Positions 21,653 to 30,685 of a stretch of DNA of 35,089 nucleotides are shown piece by piece. The DNA is from RGIG1959 sp964564305 (lineage in GTDB: Bacteria; Bacillota; Clostridia; Oscillospirales; Acutalibacteraceae): assembly GCA_964564305.1 (NCBI GenBank), contig CAZMAM010000013.1, positions 1 through 35,089 of the forward strand. The letters run 5' to 3'. The notes under the pieces are model-generated. The model was not told the origin of the DNA, searched no databases, and saw nothing but the letters and a program-made list of their open reading frames with translations. The position numbers and the translations under genes were made by a program. Within the stretch, counting starts at the first letter, position 1; each line of letters starts with the position of its first letter.

Positions 21653-21710
21653 GGTATAAAAACAGCCGCTACTTGGCGCACTGAGTAATCGGCAAGCCAA
21701 GCAGCGGCTG
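21653..21710 (-). terminator. Intrinsic terminator inside the LRR gene leader (attenuator)
   Basis: On the minus strand CAGCCGCTGCTTGGC (21710-21696) pairs with GCCAAGTAGCGGCTG (21677-21663) with one mismatch, and TTTTTAT follows. It lies about 125 nt after the predicted start and 90 nt before the LRR start. A later AGCGGC (in AATAAGCGGCGG) could pair with the same 5' arm as an antiterminator. No other gene needs this terminator, because the LRR promoter is upstream of it. Confidence 0.8.
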
Positions 21711-21758
21711 GACAGACCTATTCTTTTCTTTGTATTTCCCGAAAAATCGCCTAAATTT

Positions 21759-21806
21759 TTACAAAATACCCCCCATATAAGTGAAATGAACGTTTCTGTT
21801 TCTCAT
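21759..21806 (-). CDS. 15-residue leader peptide upstream of the attenuator
   Basis: ATG at 21806 is preceded by GAGAGGAG with a 9-nt spacing and encodes MRNRNVHFTYMGGIL, then TAA. It begins about 28 nt after the predicted start of the LRR transcript and ends about 50 nt before the terminator hairpin. GCGCCCCCGTAT at its start can pair with ATATGGGGGG at its end, so its initiation region may be folded when it is not translated. The layout is that of translation-controlled attenuators, including those in front of ribosome-protection and other antibiotic-resistance genes. No run of codons for one amino acid is present, so stalling rather than amino-acid starvation would be the signal. Its translation is predicted, not shown. 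Confidence 0.55.
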   Translation of the reverse strand: MRNRNVHFTYMGGIL

Positions 21807-21840
21807 ACGGGGGCGCTCCTCTCGTTTGGATTCTGCCCAA

Positions 21841-21870
21841 AGTATACCACCCCAGCGCAAAATGTGTCAA
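21841..21870 (-). promoter_or_regulatory. Promoter of the LRR/dockerin gene leader
   Basis: On the minus strand, perfect TTGACA (21870-21865), 18-bp spacer, TATACT (21846-21841); predicted start near 21834. It lies 135 nt after the rpoC stop. No clear rpoC terminator was seen between 21871 and 22004. Confidence 0.85.
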
Positions 21871-22004
21871 GCGCAAATTGAGGGAAATTTCGGGCCGTCA
21901 AGGCAGGTGAACATCATGACCAATCGAATCGCCGGCATCACGGTAGAAATCGACTCATGGATTGTCTTCTCTTTTTTTGCCGCACATCATGGACTAATGT
22001 ATCA

Positions 22005-25000
22005 TTAAATGAACGGTTCGCCGAACGAGGATTCATCGTCCAGCATGCTGCGCAGTGCCGCCACATACGGGGTATCGTCGGACGCATGGGTGTTGACCAC
22101 TTCTATATCGTTATACCGCTGCATACCCGTTCCGGCGGGAATCAGCTTGCCGATAATGACGTTTTCCTTCAAACCCAAAAGGGGATCCGTCTTGCCTTTG
22201 GTCGCGGCGTCGGTGAGCACCCGAGTGGTTTCCTGGAACGAAGCGGCGGACAGGAAACTTTCGGTTGCCAGCGCCGCTTTGGTAATGCCCAGCAAAACCG
22301 GCGTTGCGCTTGCTTCCCGAAGTTCCGTTTCGCCCTCTTCCCTTCTGCGGCAAATTTGACTGTTTTCGTATTCCATTTCGGTTCGATCAATCATCACACC
22401 GCCCAGCAAACCGGTATCGCCGGGATCGTCGATACGCACTTTGCGCATCATCTGCCGCACAATAACTTCCACATGCTTGTCGTTGATGTCCACCGCCTGC
22501 ATACGGTAGGTGCGCTGAACTTCCTCGATGAGGTAGTTCTGCACCGCGAGCGGACCGCTGACGGCAAGAATATCGTTCGGGTTCACTGCGCCTTCCGTGA
22601 TTCGGTCGCCCTTGTGGATGAAATCTCCTTCCGAAACGCAGCGCCTGGCGCCAAACGGAATGACATAACTGCGTTCGTCAATTTCACCCTCGGTTTTGTT
22701 GGTGACCACCACTAGCTGCTTTTTCTTTTCCTCCGCAAAGCGAACCTCGCCGTCGATTTCGCTGATAATGGCTAACCGCTTGGGCTTTCTCCCTTCAAAC
22801 AGTTCCTCTACGCGGGGAAGACCTTGGGTGATATCTTCGCCGGAGACGACACCGCCCGTGTGGAACGTGCGCATGGTCAGCTGCGTACCCGGCTCGCCGA
22901 TAGACTGCGCGGCAATAATCCCGACCGCCTCGCCGATGGAAACCGGTTCCATTGTGGCGAGATTCGCCCCGTAGCAACGGGCGCAAACGCCGTGCCTCGC
23001 GCTGCAGGTCAGCACCGAACGGATAACCACCCGCTTGACGCCGTACCGGTTCACGAGTAAATCGGCCTGTTCGTCCGTCATCATCTGATCGCGGGAAACC
23101 ACCACTTCACCCGTCTGCGGGTCACAAAAATCCTCCGCCAAATATCTGCCGATCAGCCGCTCGGAAAGCGGTTCAATCATCGCGTTTCCGTCTTTAATAT
23201 CGTATACTTCAATGCCGCTGTGCGTGCCGCAGTCGTCCTCACGAATAATCACATCCTGAGACACATCCACCAGCCGACGGGTCAAATACCCGGAATCGGC
23301 GGTGCGCAAAGCGGTATCGGCCAATCCTTTCCGAGCGCCGCGGGAAGCAATAAAATATTCCAAAATATTCAGGCCTTCGCGGTAATTGGATCGGATCGGC
23401 ACTTCGATGGTGCGCCCGGAAGTATTCGCAATCAATCCGCGCATACCCGCCAATTGGCGAATTTGAGCAATGGATCCGCGCGCGCCGGAATCGGACATCA
23501 TAAAAATGGGGTTAAACGGATCCATATACCGGTTCAGCGCTTCCGTGACTTTATCCGTCGTGGTATTCCAAGTATTGATAACGCCGCGGTACCGCTCGTC
23601 ATCGCTCATTAAGCCCTGATTATACAGTGAAGTAATCTGTTCCACCTTGGCTTCCGCCTGAGCGATATACTCCTTTTTCTCGGGGGGAATGGCGGCATCC
23701 ACCACCGCGACCGTCAGCGCACCTTTGGTGGAATAACGGTAACCCTGATTCTTCACGGCGTCCAGCACTTCCGATGTCGCCGCCGCGCCGTGTACCTTGA
23801 TACAACGGTCGATAATACGGGAAAGCTGCTGCTTCCCGACTTTAAAATCAATCTCGTACAGCAAACGGTTTTCCGGAAGAGTGCGATCCACAAATCCGAG
23901 ATCCTGCGGAATCGGACGGTTGAAAATCACCCTGCCGATGGTGGTATCCACAATGCGGCTGACCGTAACGCCGTCGATGACCGCCGTGCGGCGCACCTTG
24001 ATTTTTGCGTGTAACCCGATAACCCCACAGCTGTACGCCATGAGCGCCTCGTCTTCATCTTTGAAGGCTTTTCCCTCGCCGGGTTCTCCGGGTTTGTCGA
24101 TGGTCAGATAATAGGAACCCAGCACCATGTCCTGAGTCGGCACCGCCACCGGCTGACCGTCGGACGGCTTCAGCAGATTGCCCGCCGCCAGCATCAGGAA
24201 GCGCGCTTCCGCCTGCGCCTCGGCAGACAGCGGGACATGCACCGCCATTTGATCGCCATCGAAATCCGCGTTAAAGGCGGTGCAAACCAACGGATGCAAC
24301 TTAATGGCGCGCCCTTCCACCAAAACCGGTTCAAACGCCTGAATGCCCAAGCGGTGCAGCGTAGGCGCGCGATTGAGCATAACGGGATGGTCTTTAATGA
24401 CAATATCCAGCGCATCCCAAACATCGGGATGAGCGCGTTCCACCATTTTGCGCGCGGACTTGATATTTCCCGCTACGCCGGTCTCCACCAGTCTCTTCAT
24501 AACAAACGGCTTAAACAGTTCCAGCGCCATTTCCTTGGGCAGACCGCACTGATACATTTTGAGCTCCGGCCCAACCACGATAACCGAACGGCCAGAATAA
24601 TCCACCCGTTTGCCCAGCAGATTTTGACGGAACCGCCCCTGTTTGCCCTTGAGCATATCCGAAAGCGATTTGAGCGGCCGGTTGCTGGGGCCGGTAACCG
24701 CCCTTCCTCGCCTGCCGTTATCAATCAAAGCGTCGACCGCTTCCTGAAGCATACGCTTTTCGTTGCGCACAATGATGTCCGGCGCGCCCAATTCCAGCAG
24801 CCGCGCCAGCCGATTGTTGCGGTTAATCACCCGGCGGTACAAATCGTTTAAATCGGAAGTGGCAAACCGTCCGCCGTCCAGCTGCACCATCGGGCGCAAA
24901 TCCGGAGGAATAACCGGAATGACCGTAAGAATCATCCACTCCGGCCGGTTTCCGGACAACCGAAACGCCTCCACAACCTCCAGACGCTTGACTAGCTTTG

Positions 25001-25607
25001 CGCGTTTCTGGCCCGATGCGTCCTCCAATTCTTCTTTCAGTTCGGCAGACAGTTGATCCAAGTCAATGCGTTCCAGCAATTTGCGGATATATTCCGCGCC
25101 CATGCCGGCTTCAAAATCATCCTCGTATTTTTCCCGCATATCCTGATAATCTTTATCCGACAGAACTTCCTTTTCCTGAAGCGGCGTGTCGCCCGGATCG
25201 GTGACGATATACTTGGAAAAATACAGCACTTCCTCCAACAGTTTCGGAGAAATATCCAGCATCAGCGCAATCCGGGAGGGAATGCCCTTGAAATACCAAA
25301 TATGAGAAACCGGAGCCGCAAGCTCTATATGCCCCATCCGCTCACGGCGCACTTTTGCCCGCGTGACTTCCACGCCGCAGCGCTCACAGATTTTGCCCTT
25401 GTAACGAATGCGTTTGTACTTTCCGCAATGACACTCCCAGTCTTTTGTCGGCCCGAAGATGCGTTCGCAGTACAACCCGTCCCGCTCCGGCTTTAACGTG
25501 CGGTAATTGATGGTTTCGGGCTTTTTGACCTCGCCGTAAGACCAGCTTCGAATCTGCTCGGGAGAGGCTAAGCCGATCTTAATCGATTCAAATACATTGA
25601 ATTCCAT
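22005..25607 (-). CDS. rpoC: RNA polymerase beta' subunit
   Basis: A 1200-residue catalytic subunit of RNA polymerase. The N-terminal zinc site is visible (CHCGKYKRIRYKGKICERCGVEV), followed by the clamp, the absolutely conserved active-site NADFDGDQMAVH with three Mg-binding Asp, the trigger loop region, and the second zinc site (CSARHGVCARCYGANL). The C-terminus reads AAQSIGEPGTQLTMRTFHTGG and continues to a short tail. Length is normal for Clostridia. The ATG has GGGAGGACG upstream. It lies 18 nt behind rpoB. Downstream, instead of rpsL, comes the LRR and peptide-cluster region. Confidence 0.98.
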   Translation of the reverse strand: MEFNVFESIKIGLASPEQIRSWSYGEVKKPETINYRTLKPERDGLYCERIFGPTKDWECHCGKYKRIRYKGKICERCGVEVTRAKVRRERMGHIELAAPVSHIWYFKGIPSRIALMLDISPKLLEEVLYFSKYIVTDPGDTPLQEKEVLSDKDYQDMREKYEDDFEAGMGAEYIRKLLERIDLDQLSAELKEELEDASGQKRAKLVKRLEVVEAFRLSGNRPEWMILTVIPVIPPDLRPMVQLDGGRFATSDLNDLYRRVINRNNRLARLLELGAPDIIVRNEKRMLQEAVDALIDNGRRGRAVTGPSNRPLKSLSDMLKGKQGRFRQNLLGKRVDYSGRSVIVVGPELKMYQCGLPKEMALELFKPFVMKRLVETGVAGNIKSARKMVERAHPDVWDALDIVIKDHPVMLNRAPTLHRLGIQAFEPVLVEGRAIKLHPLVCTAFNADFDGDQMAVHVPLSAEAQAEARFLMLAAGNLLKPSDGQPVAVPTQDMVLGSYYLTIDKPGEPGEGKAFKDEDEALMAYSCGVIGLHAKIKVRRTAVIDGVTVSRIVDTTIGRVIFNRPIPQDLGFVDRTLPENRLLYEIDFKVGKQQLSRIIDRCIKVHGAAATSEVLDAVKNQGYRYSTKGALTVAVVDAAIPPEKKEYIAQAEAKVEQITSLYNQGLMSDDERYRGVINTWNTTTDKVTEALNRYMDPFNPIFMMSDSGARGSIAQIRQLAGMRGLIANTSGRTIEVPIRSNYREGLNILEYFIASRGARKGLADTALRTADSGYLTRRLVDVSQDVIIREDDCGTHSGIEVYDIKDGNAMIEPLSERLIGRYLAEDFCDPQTGEVVVSRDQMMTDEQADLLVNRYGVKRVVIRSVLTCSARHGVCARCYGANLATMEPVSIGEAVGIIAAQSIGEPGTQLTMRTFHTGGVVSGEDITQGLPRVEELFEGRKPKRLAIISEIDGEVRFAEEKKKQLVVVTNKTEGEIDERSYVIPFGARRCVSEGDFIHKGDRITEGAVNPNDILAVSGPLAVQNYLIEEVQRTYRMQAVDINDKHVEVIVRQMMRKVRIDDPGDTGLLGGVMIDRTEMEYENSQICRRREEGETELREASATPVLLGITKAALATESFLSAASFQETTRVLTDAATKGKTDPLLGLKENVIIGKLIPAGTGMQRYNDIEVVNTHASDDTPYVAALRSMLDDESSFGEPFI

Positions 25608-25625
25608 GGTTGTGTTCGTCCTCCC

Positions 25626-28600
25626 TTATTCTCCGTCAAAGCCGTCTTCTTCGGCAAATGTGGCAATTTCGGCGTCCAGCGCGTCGTCGTCCAGCAACAG
25701 TTCCTCTTCCTCTTCGCCGTCATCCTCCGCGTAAAGATCGTCATCGGCATCCTCCGCCATATACCCGGCCGTTTCCTGATTGCCGGCCGGCGTGCGAAAC
25801 AGTTCCGGATCCACCGGAGCAGAGGGGAATTCGTCTTCGTCAAAGTTTTGTTTCAAATCGATTTCCTGCTGATTGCGATCCAGCACCCGAATGTCCAGAC
25901 CGAGCGACTGCAATTCCTTGACCAGCACCTTAAACGATTCCGGAACGCCGGATTTGGGAATGTTTTGCCCCTTGACAATGGATTCATAAGTTTTAATGCG
26001 CCCGACCATATCGTCCGATTTTACGGTGAGAATCTCCTGCAGCGTATACGCCGCGCCGTACGCCTCCAGCGCCCAAACTTCCATTTCACCGAACCGCTGG
26101 CCTCCGAACTGCGCTTTGCCGCCCAACGGCTGCTGGGTCACCATGGAATACGGGCCGGTGGAGCGGGCATGAATTTTATCGTCCACCAGATGGTGTAGCT
26201 TCAGAAAATACATATACCCGACCGTTGTCAGGTTGTCGAACGCTTCGCCGGTGCGGCCGTCGTACAATTGTGTCTTTCCGTCCCGGCGCTTGCCGGCCTG
26301 CTCCAGCATATCCTGAATATCCTGTTCGTGCGCGCCGTCAAAGACCGGCGTCATCACTTTATATCCCAGCGCCTGCGCCGCGTAGCCCAAATGCACTTCC
26401 AGAACCTGACCGATATTCATACGGGAAGGCACACCCAGCGGATTCAATACGATATCCAACGGCGTACCGTCCGGAAGAAACGGCATATCCTCGCTGGGAA
26501 GAATACGGGAAACCACGCCTTTGTTGCCGTGACGCCCGGCCATTTTATCTCCGACGCTGATTTTGCGCTTTTGGGCGATATAACAGCGAACCACCATATT
26601 TACCCCGGGACTGAGTTCTTCGCAGTTATCCCGCGTAAACACTTTCACATCCACCACGATGCCGTATTCTCCGTGGGGAACTTTCAGCGATGTATCCCGG
26701 ACTTCTCTTGCTTTTTCACCGAAAATGGCGCGAAGCAGCCGCTCCTCCGCCGTCAGTTCCGTTTCCCCTTTCGGCGTGACTTTTCCAACCAAAATATCGC
26801 CGGAACGCACTTCCGCGCCGACACGGATAATCCCGCGCTCGTCCAAATCCTTCAGGGAATCCTCGCCGACATTCGGGATGTCGCGGGTAATCTCCTCCGG
26901 GCCCAGTTTGGTATCCCGGGATTCAATTTCGTACTCCTCGATATGAATGGAGGTAAAGGTATCGTCCCGAACCAGTCTTTCGTTGATAAGCACGGCGTCT
27001 TCGTAATTGTATCCTTCCCAAGTCATAAACCCGATAAGGACATTTTTGCCCAGCGCAATTTCCCCGTTGCAGGTAGCCGGGCCGTCCGCGACCACGTCTT
27101 TGGGTTCGATGTGCTGCCCGACTTCCACCACCGGGCGCTGATTGATGCAGGTACCCTGATTGGAACGGGCAAATTTCAGCAGGGAATAAATATCTTTCTG
27201 ACCGTCCGCATCTCTGCGCACCACCACTTTATCGGCGCAGACCGATTCAACCGTGCCGCTCGCTTTCGCCAGCACGCAGACGCCGGAATCGACGCCCGCC
27301 TTATATTCCATTCCCGTTCCGACAATCGGCGATTCGGTTCTGAGCAGCGGAACCGCCTGCTTTTGCATATTGGATCCCATCAGCGCGCGGTTGGCGTCGT
27401 CGTTTTCCAAAAACGGAATCATCGCGGTTGCCACGGAAACCACCATTTTGGGAGAAACATCCATGAAATCGATTTTCTCCCGCTCGATTTCCAAAAATTC
27501 ACTGCGGTACCGCGCGTTGACGCGATTGCGCACAAAACGCCCCTGTTCGTCCAAAGGCTCGTTCGCCTGCGCGACGATAAAATCATCTTCCACATCGGCG
27601 GACATATACACCACTTCGTCGGTGACCACGCCGGTGGTTTTGTCCACTCTGCGATAAGGCGCCTCGATAAAACCGTAACGGTTGATGCGGGCAAACGTCG
27701 CCAAGTAGGAGATTAACCCGATATTCGGGCCTTCCGGCGTCTCAATCGGGCACATTCTCCCGTAATGGCTGTAATGCACGTCCCGGACTTCAAATCCGGC
27801 GCGATCCCGGGAAAGGCCACCGGGACCCAAGGCGGACAGGCGGCGCTTGTGCGTCAGTTCGCCGAGCGGATTGTTTTGATCCATAAACTGCGAAAGAGGA
27901 GAAGAACCGAAAAATTCTTTTATTGCCGCCACCACCGGGCGGATGTTGATCAGCGCCTGAGGCGTGATGGTGCTCGTGTTCTGCACTTGAAGAGTCATAC
28001 GTTCCCGAATCACTCTCTCCATACGGGAAAACCCGATGCGGAACTGATTTTGCAGCAGCTCACCCACCGAACGTATACGGCGGTTTCCCAAATGGTCGAT
28101 GTCGTCGGTGGAACCCACCCCATGCGCCAAACAGTTCAGATAATTGACAGAAGCCAAAATATCCTGTGTGGTGATATGCGGAGGAATCAAATCAAAGAGC
28201 CTGCGCGAAATTTCCGAACGAATCGCTTCCTGCCCCTCGTGGTGCTCCAAAATATCCTGAAGAGGCGCATACATCACCCGTTCGTTCACACCGAGATCGG
28301 AAACTTCAAAATCTATGTATTTGGAAATATCCACCGTCCCGTTGGCAATGATTTTCACTTCCCGCTGCTCACCGTGCTCCTCTACCCATACATACGCCTC
28401 GTTGACGCCGGTATCTTCCATCTCCTGAGCGCGGGCGCGGGTAATCGTTTCTCCCGCTTCCGCCAGAATTTCTCCGGTTCCCGGGTGAACAATCGGGCGG
28501 CTGAGCGTGCACCCCTGCAGGCGGTTGGGCAATCCAAGTTTTTTGTTAAATTTGTACCGGCCCACCCGGGACAGATCGTACCGTCTGGGATCAAAAAACA

Positions 28601-29375
28601 GTTCGGTGATATGTTCCTGGGAATTTTCCACCGTTAGCGGCTCGCCGGGGCGGAGCTTGCGGTATACTTCCAACAGCGCCTCTTCGGTATTTTTTGTGAC
28701 GTCTTTTTCAATGGTAGCGAGGATTCGTTCATCCTCCCCAAAGAAATCCAGCAGCTGCGCATCGGTCCCCAAACCGAGTGCCCGCAGAAAAACCGTCACC
28801 GGAAGTTTGCGGTTTTTGTCGATACGCACGTAAAAGACATCGGAGGAATCGGTTTCATATTCCAGCCACGCACCGCGATTCGGAATCACGGTCGTTGTAA
28901 AGAGAGGTTTACCGACCGCGTCGTAACTCATGCCGTAATACACGCCGGGGGACCGCACCAACTGCGAAACAATCACCCGCTCCGCGCCGTTGATGACAAA
29001 CGTTCCCCCGTCGGTCATCAGGGGAAAATCCCCCATATAAACCCAAGATTCATTGACTTCGCCCGTTTCTTTATGCAACAGACGCACCAGCACCCGCATA
29101 GGCGCGGCATAGGTCACATCCCGCTCTTTGCATTCTTCCACCGAATATTTCGGGTGTTCGTCCAGCTTGTAATCCAAAAACTCCAATACCAAATTCCCCG
29201 TATAATCGGTGATGGCCGCCATATCCCGAAATACTTCATGCAATCCTTCGTTCAGAAACCACTCGTAAGAATTTTTCTGCACTTCAATCAGGTTGGGCAT
29301 TTCCAAAACCTCATTGATTTTGGCAAAGCTTTTTCTTGTGGTTCTGCCTAACTGAATGGGCTGAATGTTGACCAT
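25626..29375 (-). CDS. rpoB: RNA polymerase beta subunit
   Basis: A 1249-residue subunit forming one side of the active-site cleft. The rifampicin region is wild type in pattern (SQFMDQNNPLGELTHKRRLSALGPGG), followed by RDVHYSHYGRMCPIETPEGPNIGL. Other landmarks are GYNYEDAVLINERLV, GDKMAGRHGNKGVVS and GGKAQFGGQRFGEMEVWALEAYGAA. A very acidic tail of about 50 residues ends the protein (EEEEELLLDDD), as in several Clostridia. Start ATG 29375 has GGAGGAG upstream. rplJ-rplL, the usual upstream neighbours, are absent; instead rpoB has its own promoter and a leader of about 175 nt with two large hairpins. rpoC follows after 18 nt. Confidence 0.98.
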   Translation of the reverse strand: MVNIQPIQLGRTTRKSFAKINEVLEMPNLIEVQKNSYEWFLNEGLHEVFRDMAAITDYTGNLVLEFLDYKLDEHPKYSVEECKERDVTYAAPMRVLVRLLHKETGEVNESWVYMGDFPLMTDGGTFVINGAERVIVSQLVRSPGVYYGMSYDAVGKPLFTTTVIPNRGAWLEYETDSSDVFYVRIDKNRKLPVTVFLRALGLGTDAQLLDFFGEDERILATIEKDVTKNTEEALLEVYRKLRPGEPLTVENSQEHITELFFDPRRYDLSRVGRYKFNKKLGLPNRLQGCTLSRPIVHPGTGEILAEAGETITRARAQEMEDTGVNEAYVWVEEHGEQREVKIIANGTVDISKYIDFEVSDLGVNERVMYAPLQDILEHHEGQEAIRSEISRRLFDLIPPHITTQDILASVNYLNCLAHGVGSTDDIDHLGNRRIRSVGELLQNQFRIGFSRMERVIRERMTLQVQNTSTITPQALINIRPVVAAIKEFFGSSPLSQFMDQNNPLGELTHKRRLSALGPGGLSRDRAGFEVRDVHYSHYGRMCPIETPEGPNIGLISYLATFARINRYGFIEAPYRRVDKTTGVVTDEVVYMSADVEDDFIVAQANEPLDEQGRFVRNRVNARYRSEFLEIEREKIDFMDVSPKMVVSVATAMIPFLENDDANRALMGSNMQKQAVPLLRTESPIVGTGMEYKAGVDSGVCVLAKASGTVESVCADKVVVRRDADGQKDIYSLLKFARSNQGTCINQRPVVEVGQHIEPKDVVADGPATCNGEIALGKNVLIGFMTWEGYNYEDAVLINERLVRDDTFTSIHIEEYEIESRDTKLGPEEITRDIPNVGEDSLKDLDERGIIRVGAEVRSGDILVGKVTPKGETELTAEERLLRAIFGEKAREVRDTSLKVPHGEYGIVVDVKVFTRDNCEELSPGVNMVVRCYIAQKRKISVGDKMAGRHGNKGVVSRILPSEDMPFLPDGTPLDIVLNPLGVPSRMNIGQVLEVHLGYAAQALGYKVMTPVFDGAHEQDIQDMLEQAGKRRDGKTQLYDGRTGEAFDNLTTVGYMYFLKLHHLVDDKIHARSTGPYSMVTQQPLGGKAQFGGQRFGEMEVWALEAYGAAYTLQEILTVKSDDMVGRIKTYESIVKGQNIPKSGVPESFKVLVKELQSLGLDIRVLDRNQQEIDLKQNFDEDEFPSAPVDPELFRTPAGNQETAGYMAEDADDDLYAEDDGEEEEELLLDDDALDAEIATFAEEDGFDGE

Positions 29376-29421
29376 AAGCGCGCCTCTCTCCTCCGTTAAA
29401 AATTTCCGGGCCTGAAGACAT

Positions 29422-29465
29422 CACCGCACAAAGACCGGATGCCGCGCGACTCTCTTTGTGCGGTG
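29422..29465. repeat. Dispersed palindromic element, copy 3, in the rpoB leader
   Basis: CACCGCACAAAGA (29422-29434) and TCTTTGTGCGGTG (29453-29465) form a perfect 13-bp inverted repeat with an 18-nt loop. Related copies lie at 150-178 and 1400-1460. Here it is transcribed in the rpoBC leader. No T-run follows on the minus strand, so it is not an attenuator of the simple type. Confidence 0.65.
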
Positions 29466-29520
29466 CTGCCTTCAAAAAAATTCTTGATTTTTCCTCGGAT
29501 CTGTGTTAATCTACTCTTGA

Positions 29521-29544
29521 AAAGTGGGGATATATCCCCACTTT
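29521..29544. promoter_or_regulatory. Perfect 24-bp palindrome at the start of the rpoBC transcript
   Basis: AAAGTGGGGATA followed directly by its exact reverse complement. The predicted rpoB transcription start is near 29550, so the palindrome spans about +6 to +29. It could be a repressor operator or a 5'-end hairpin (AAAGTGGGG/CCCCACTTT around ATATAT) that protects or regulates the mRNA. Confidence 0.75.
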
Positions 29545-29556
29545 ACGTATTTTACT

Positions 29557-29585
29557 ATATTATATGAAACAGGGAGTTTTGTCAA
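29557..29585 (-). promoter_or_regulatory. rpoBC promoter
   Basis: On the minus strand, perfect TTGACA (29585-29580), 17-bp spacer, TAATAT (29562-29557); a TATAAT at 29564-29559 gives a 15-bp spacer instead. Either way a strong sigma-A promoter. Between here and 29830 I see no gene on either strand. Confidence 0.8.
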
Positions 29586-29833
29586 ACGATTTTTTTGAAT
29601 TTCCGGGCAATTGGCAAAATTTTGGTTATTACATATACTTTTTTCCCTATTTTCATCGGGAATTCTGGAAGGTATTTTTTCGAATTTTCGTCAGAAAATT
29701 GAGCGACATATGGCCCCGTTTGAAAAGAAACACACGGCTGAGTAGATTGATATTGAAGACCGCCGATAGGCAAAAACGCGCGGAAAAGCTGTGCCGGTTT
29801 TGATGCGGGACTGTCTGAATCAAACGCCCAAGA

Positions 29834-29872
29834 GAGCAGGCGGTGAACCACGCCTTTTTGAACCGCTTGCTC
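29834..29872. other. Strong intergenic hairpin of unknown role
   Basis: GAGCAGGCGGT (29834-29844) pairs with ACCGCTTGCTC (29862-29872) over 11 bp with one G-U pair. It lies between rpoB and the divergent gene at 29962. No T-run on either side, so it is not an obvious terminator. AT-rich direct repeats (TTTTATGAATATAT) follow at about 29885-29915. Confidence 0.5.
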
Positions 29873-29961
29873 CTGTCCGTACATTTTTATGAATATATAT
29901 TTTTTATGAATATATGAATAACGGTATATTCTCATGAAAAAACAGCCAAAGGAGCGAGAAT

Positions 29962-30594
29962 ATGGCACACAAGAAACTGTACGGAAACCGGCGGGAAAAG
30001 GCTTGCGAAATTTGCGAATACGGCAAGCTCACGGCCGACGGAGAAGCGGTGCTGTGTGCCCGAATGGGCGTGGTGCCGTCTTATCATCACTGCAGACGGT
30101 TTCGATACGATCCGCTAAAACGAATCCCCGCGCGCAGAAATCCTCTGCCCGACTTTTCGCAAGAGAGTTTTTCGCTGTACGAACCGAAAAATCCCCCGCA
30201 AACGGAAACAGACGAAGCCGCAACCGCCAAAAACCGGGCGGTTACTCAAACCGAAACGCTTCCTCCCGAGACAGACACCGATAACCCTCTTGGCGCCGCC
30301 GGCCCAAGCGGCGAAGAGCAGGGAAATCCAAGCGCTCTGACCCTTACCCGGGAAATGGTGGAGCGCATACAGGATTATTTACACGCCGAAACCGCCCCCA
30401 CTTTAAGCGGCATTCTCTCTCAAATCGATTCTCAAGCCCCGCCCCCCGTTACGCCCGCCGATGTGCCGAAAGAAAACCCGCCGGAAAAAATGGTTCCGGA
30501 CGACACGCCGGATATTTACGGCGATCTCGAACGTCTGACCGCAACCCGCCAAAGCGGCGAAGCGCAAGCGAACCCACAGACGGCGGAACCGTAA
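29962..30594 (+). CDS. Uncharacterised protein with N-terminal Cys-rich (zinc-ribbon-like) motif
   Basis: A 210-residue protein of unknown function. Residues 13-45 hold ACEICEYGKL, VLCARMG and HHCRRFRYDPL: a CxxC pair, then two further Cys with neighbouring His, a pattern that could bind zinc. The basic RYDPLKRIPARR and FSQESFSLY follow. The rest (about 75-210) is Pro/Glu/Thr-rich and low in hydrophobic residues, so probably disordered, apart from one helix (LTREMVERIQDYL). No signal peptide or membrane segment. The ATG has AAAGGAGCGAG just upstream. It is divergent from rpoB and monocistronic, ending at a probable terminator (30655-30685). Similar N-termini seem familiar from other Oscillospirales genomes, but I cannot name a family. 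Confidence 0.75.
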   Translation: MAHKKLYGNRREKACEICEYGKLTADGEAVLCARMGVVPSYHHCRRFRYDPLKRIPARRNPLPDFSQESFSLYEPKNPPQTETDEAATAKNRAVTQTETLPPETDTDNPLGAAGPSGEEQGNPSALTLTREMVERIQDYLHAETAPTLSGILSQIDSQAPPPVTPADVPKENPPEKMVPDDTPDIYGDLERLTATRQSGEAQANPQTAEP

Positions 30595-30654
30595 TTTATC
30601 CAAATCGCAGCTCAAACCCGGCTGCCGGAATAAAAAGATAACCCTCCAAAGAAG

Positions 30655-30685
30655 ACCGCCGAAAGTGCATGACACCTTCGGCGGT
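30655..30685. terminator. Probable terminator between converging genes
   Basis: ACCGCCGAA (30655-30663) pairs with TTCGGCGGT (30677-30685), a 9-bp stem. CTTCTTTGG follows on the minus strand, and ATCTTATG on the plus strand, so the T-tract is weak both ways. It lies between the gene ending at 30594 and the RND gene ending at 30815; nothing else is seen there. Confidence 0.55.

Noticed and set aside
22009..29351. Many long plus-strand frames across rpoB and rpoC
   Set aside because: All lie antisense to verified rpoB/rpoC sequence and look like His/Arg/Pro-rich shadows.
29582..29968. 128-codon minus-strand frame between rpoB and the divergent gene
   Set aside because: No ribosome site or domain; it runs over the rpoB promoter and an intergenic hairpin.
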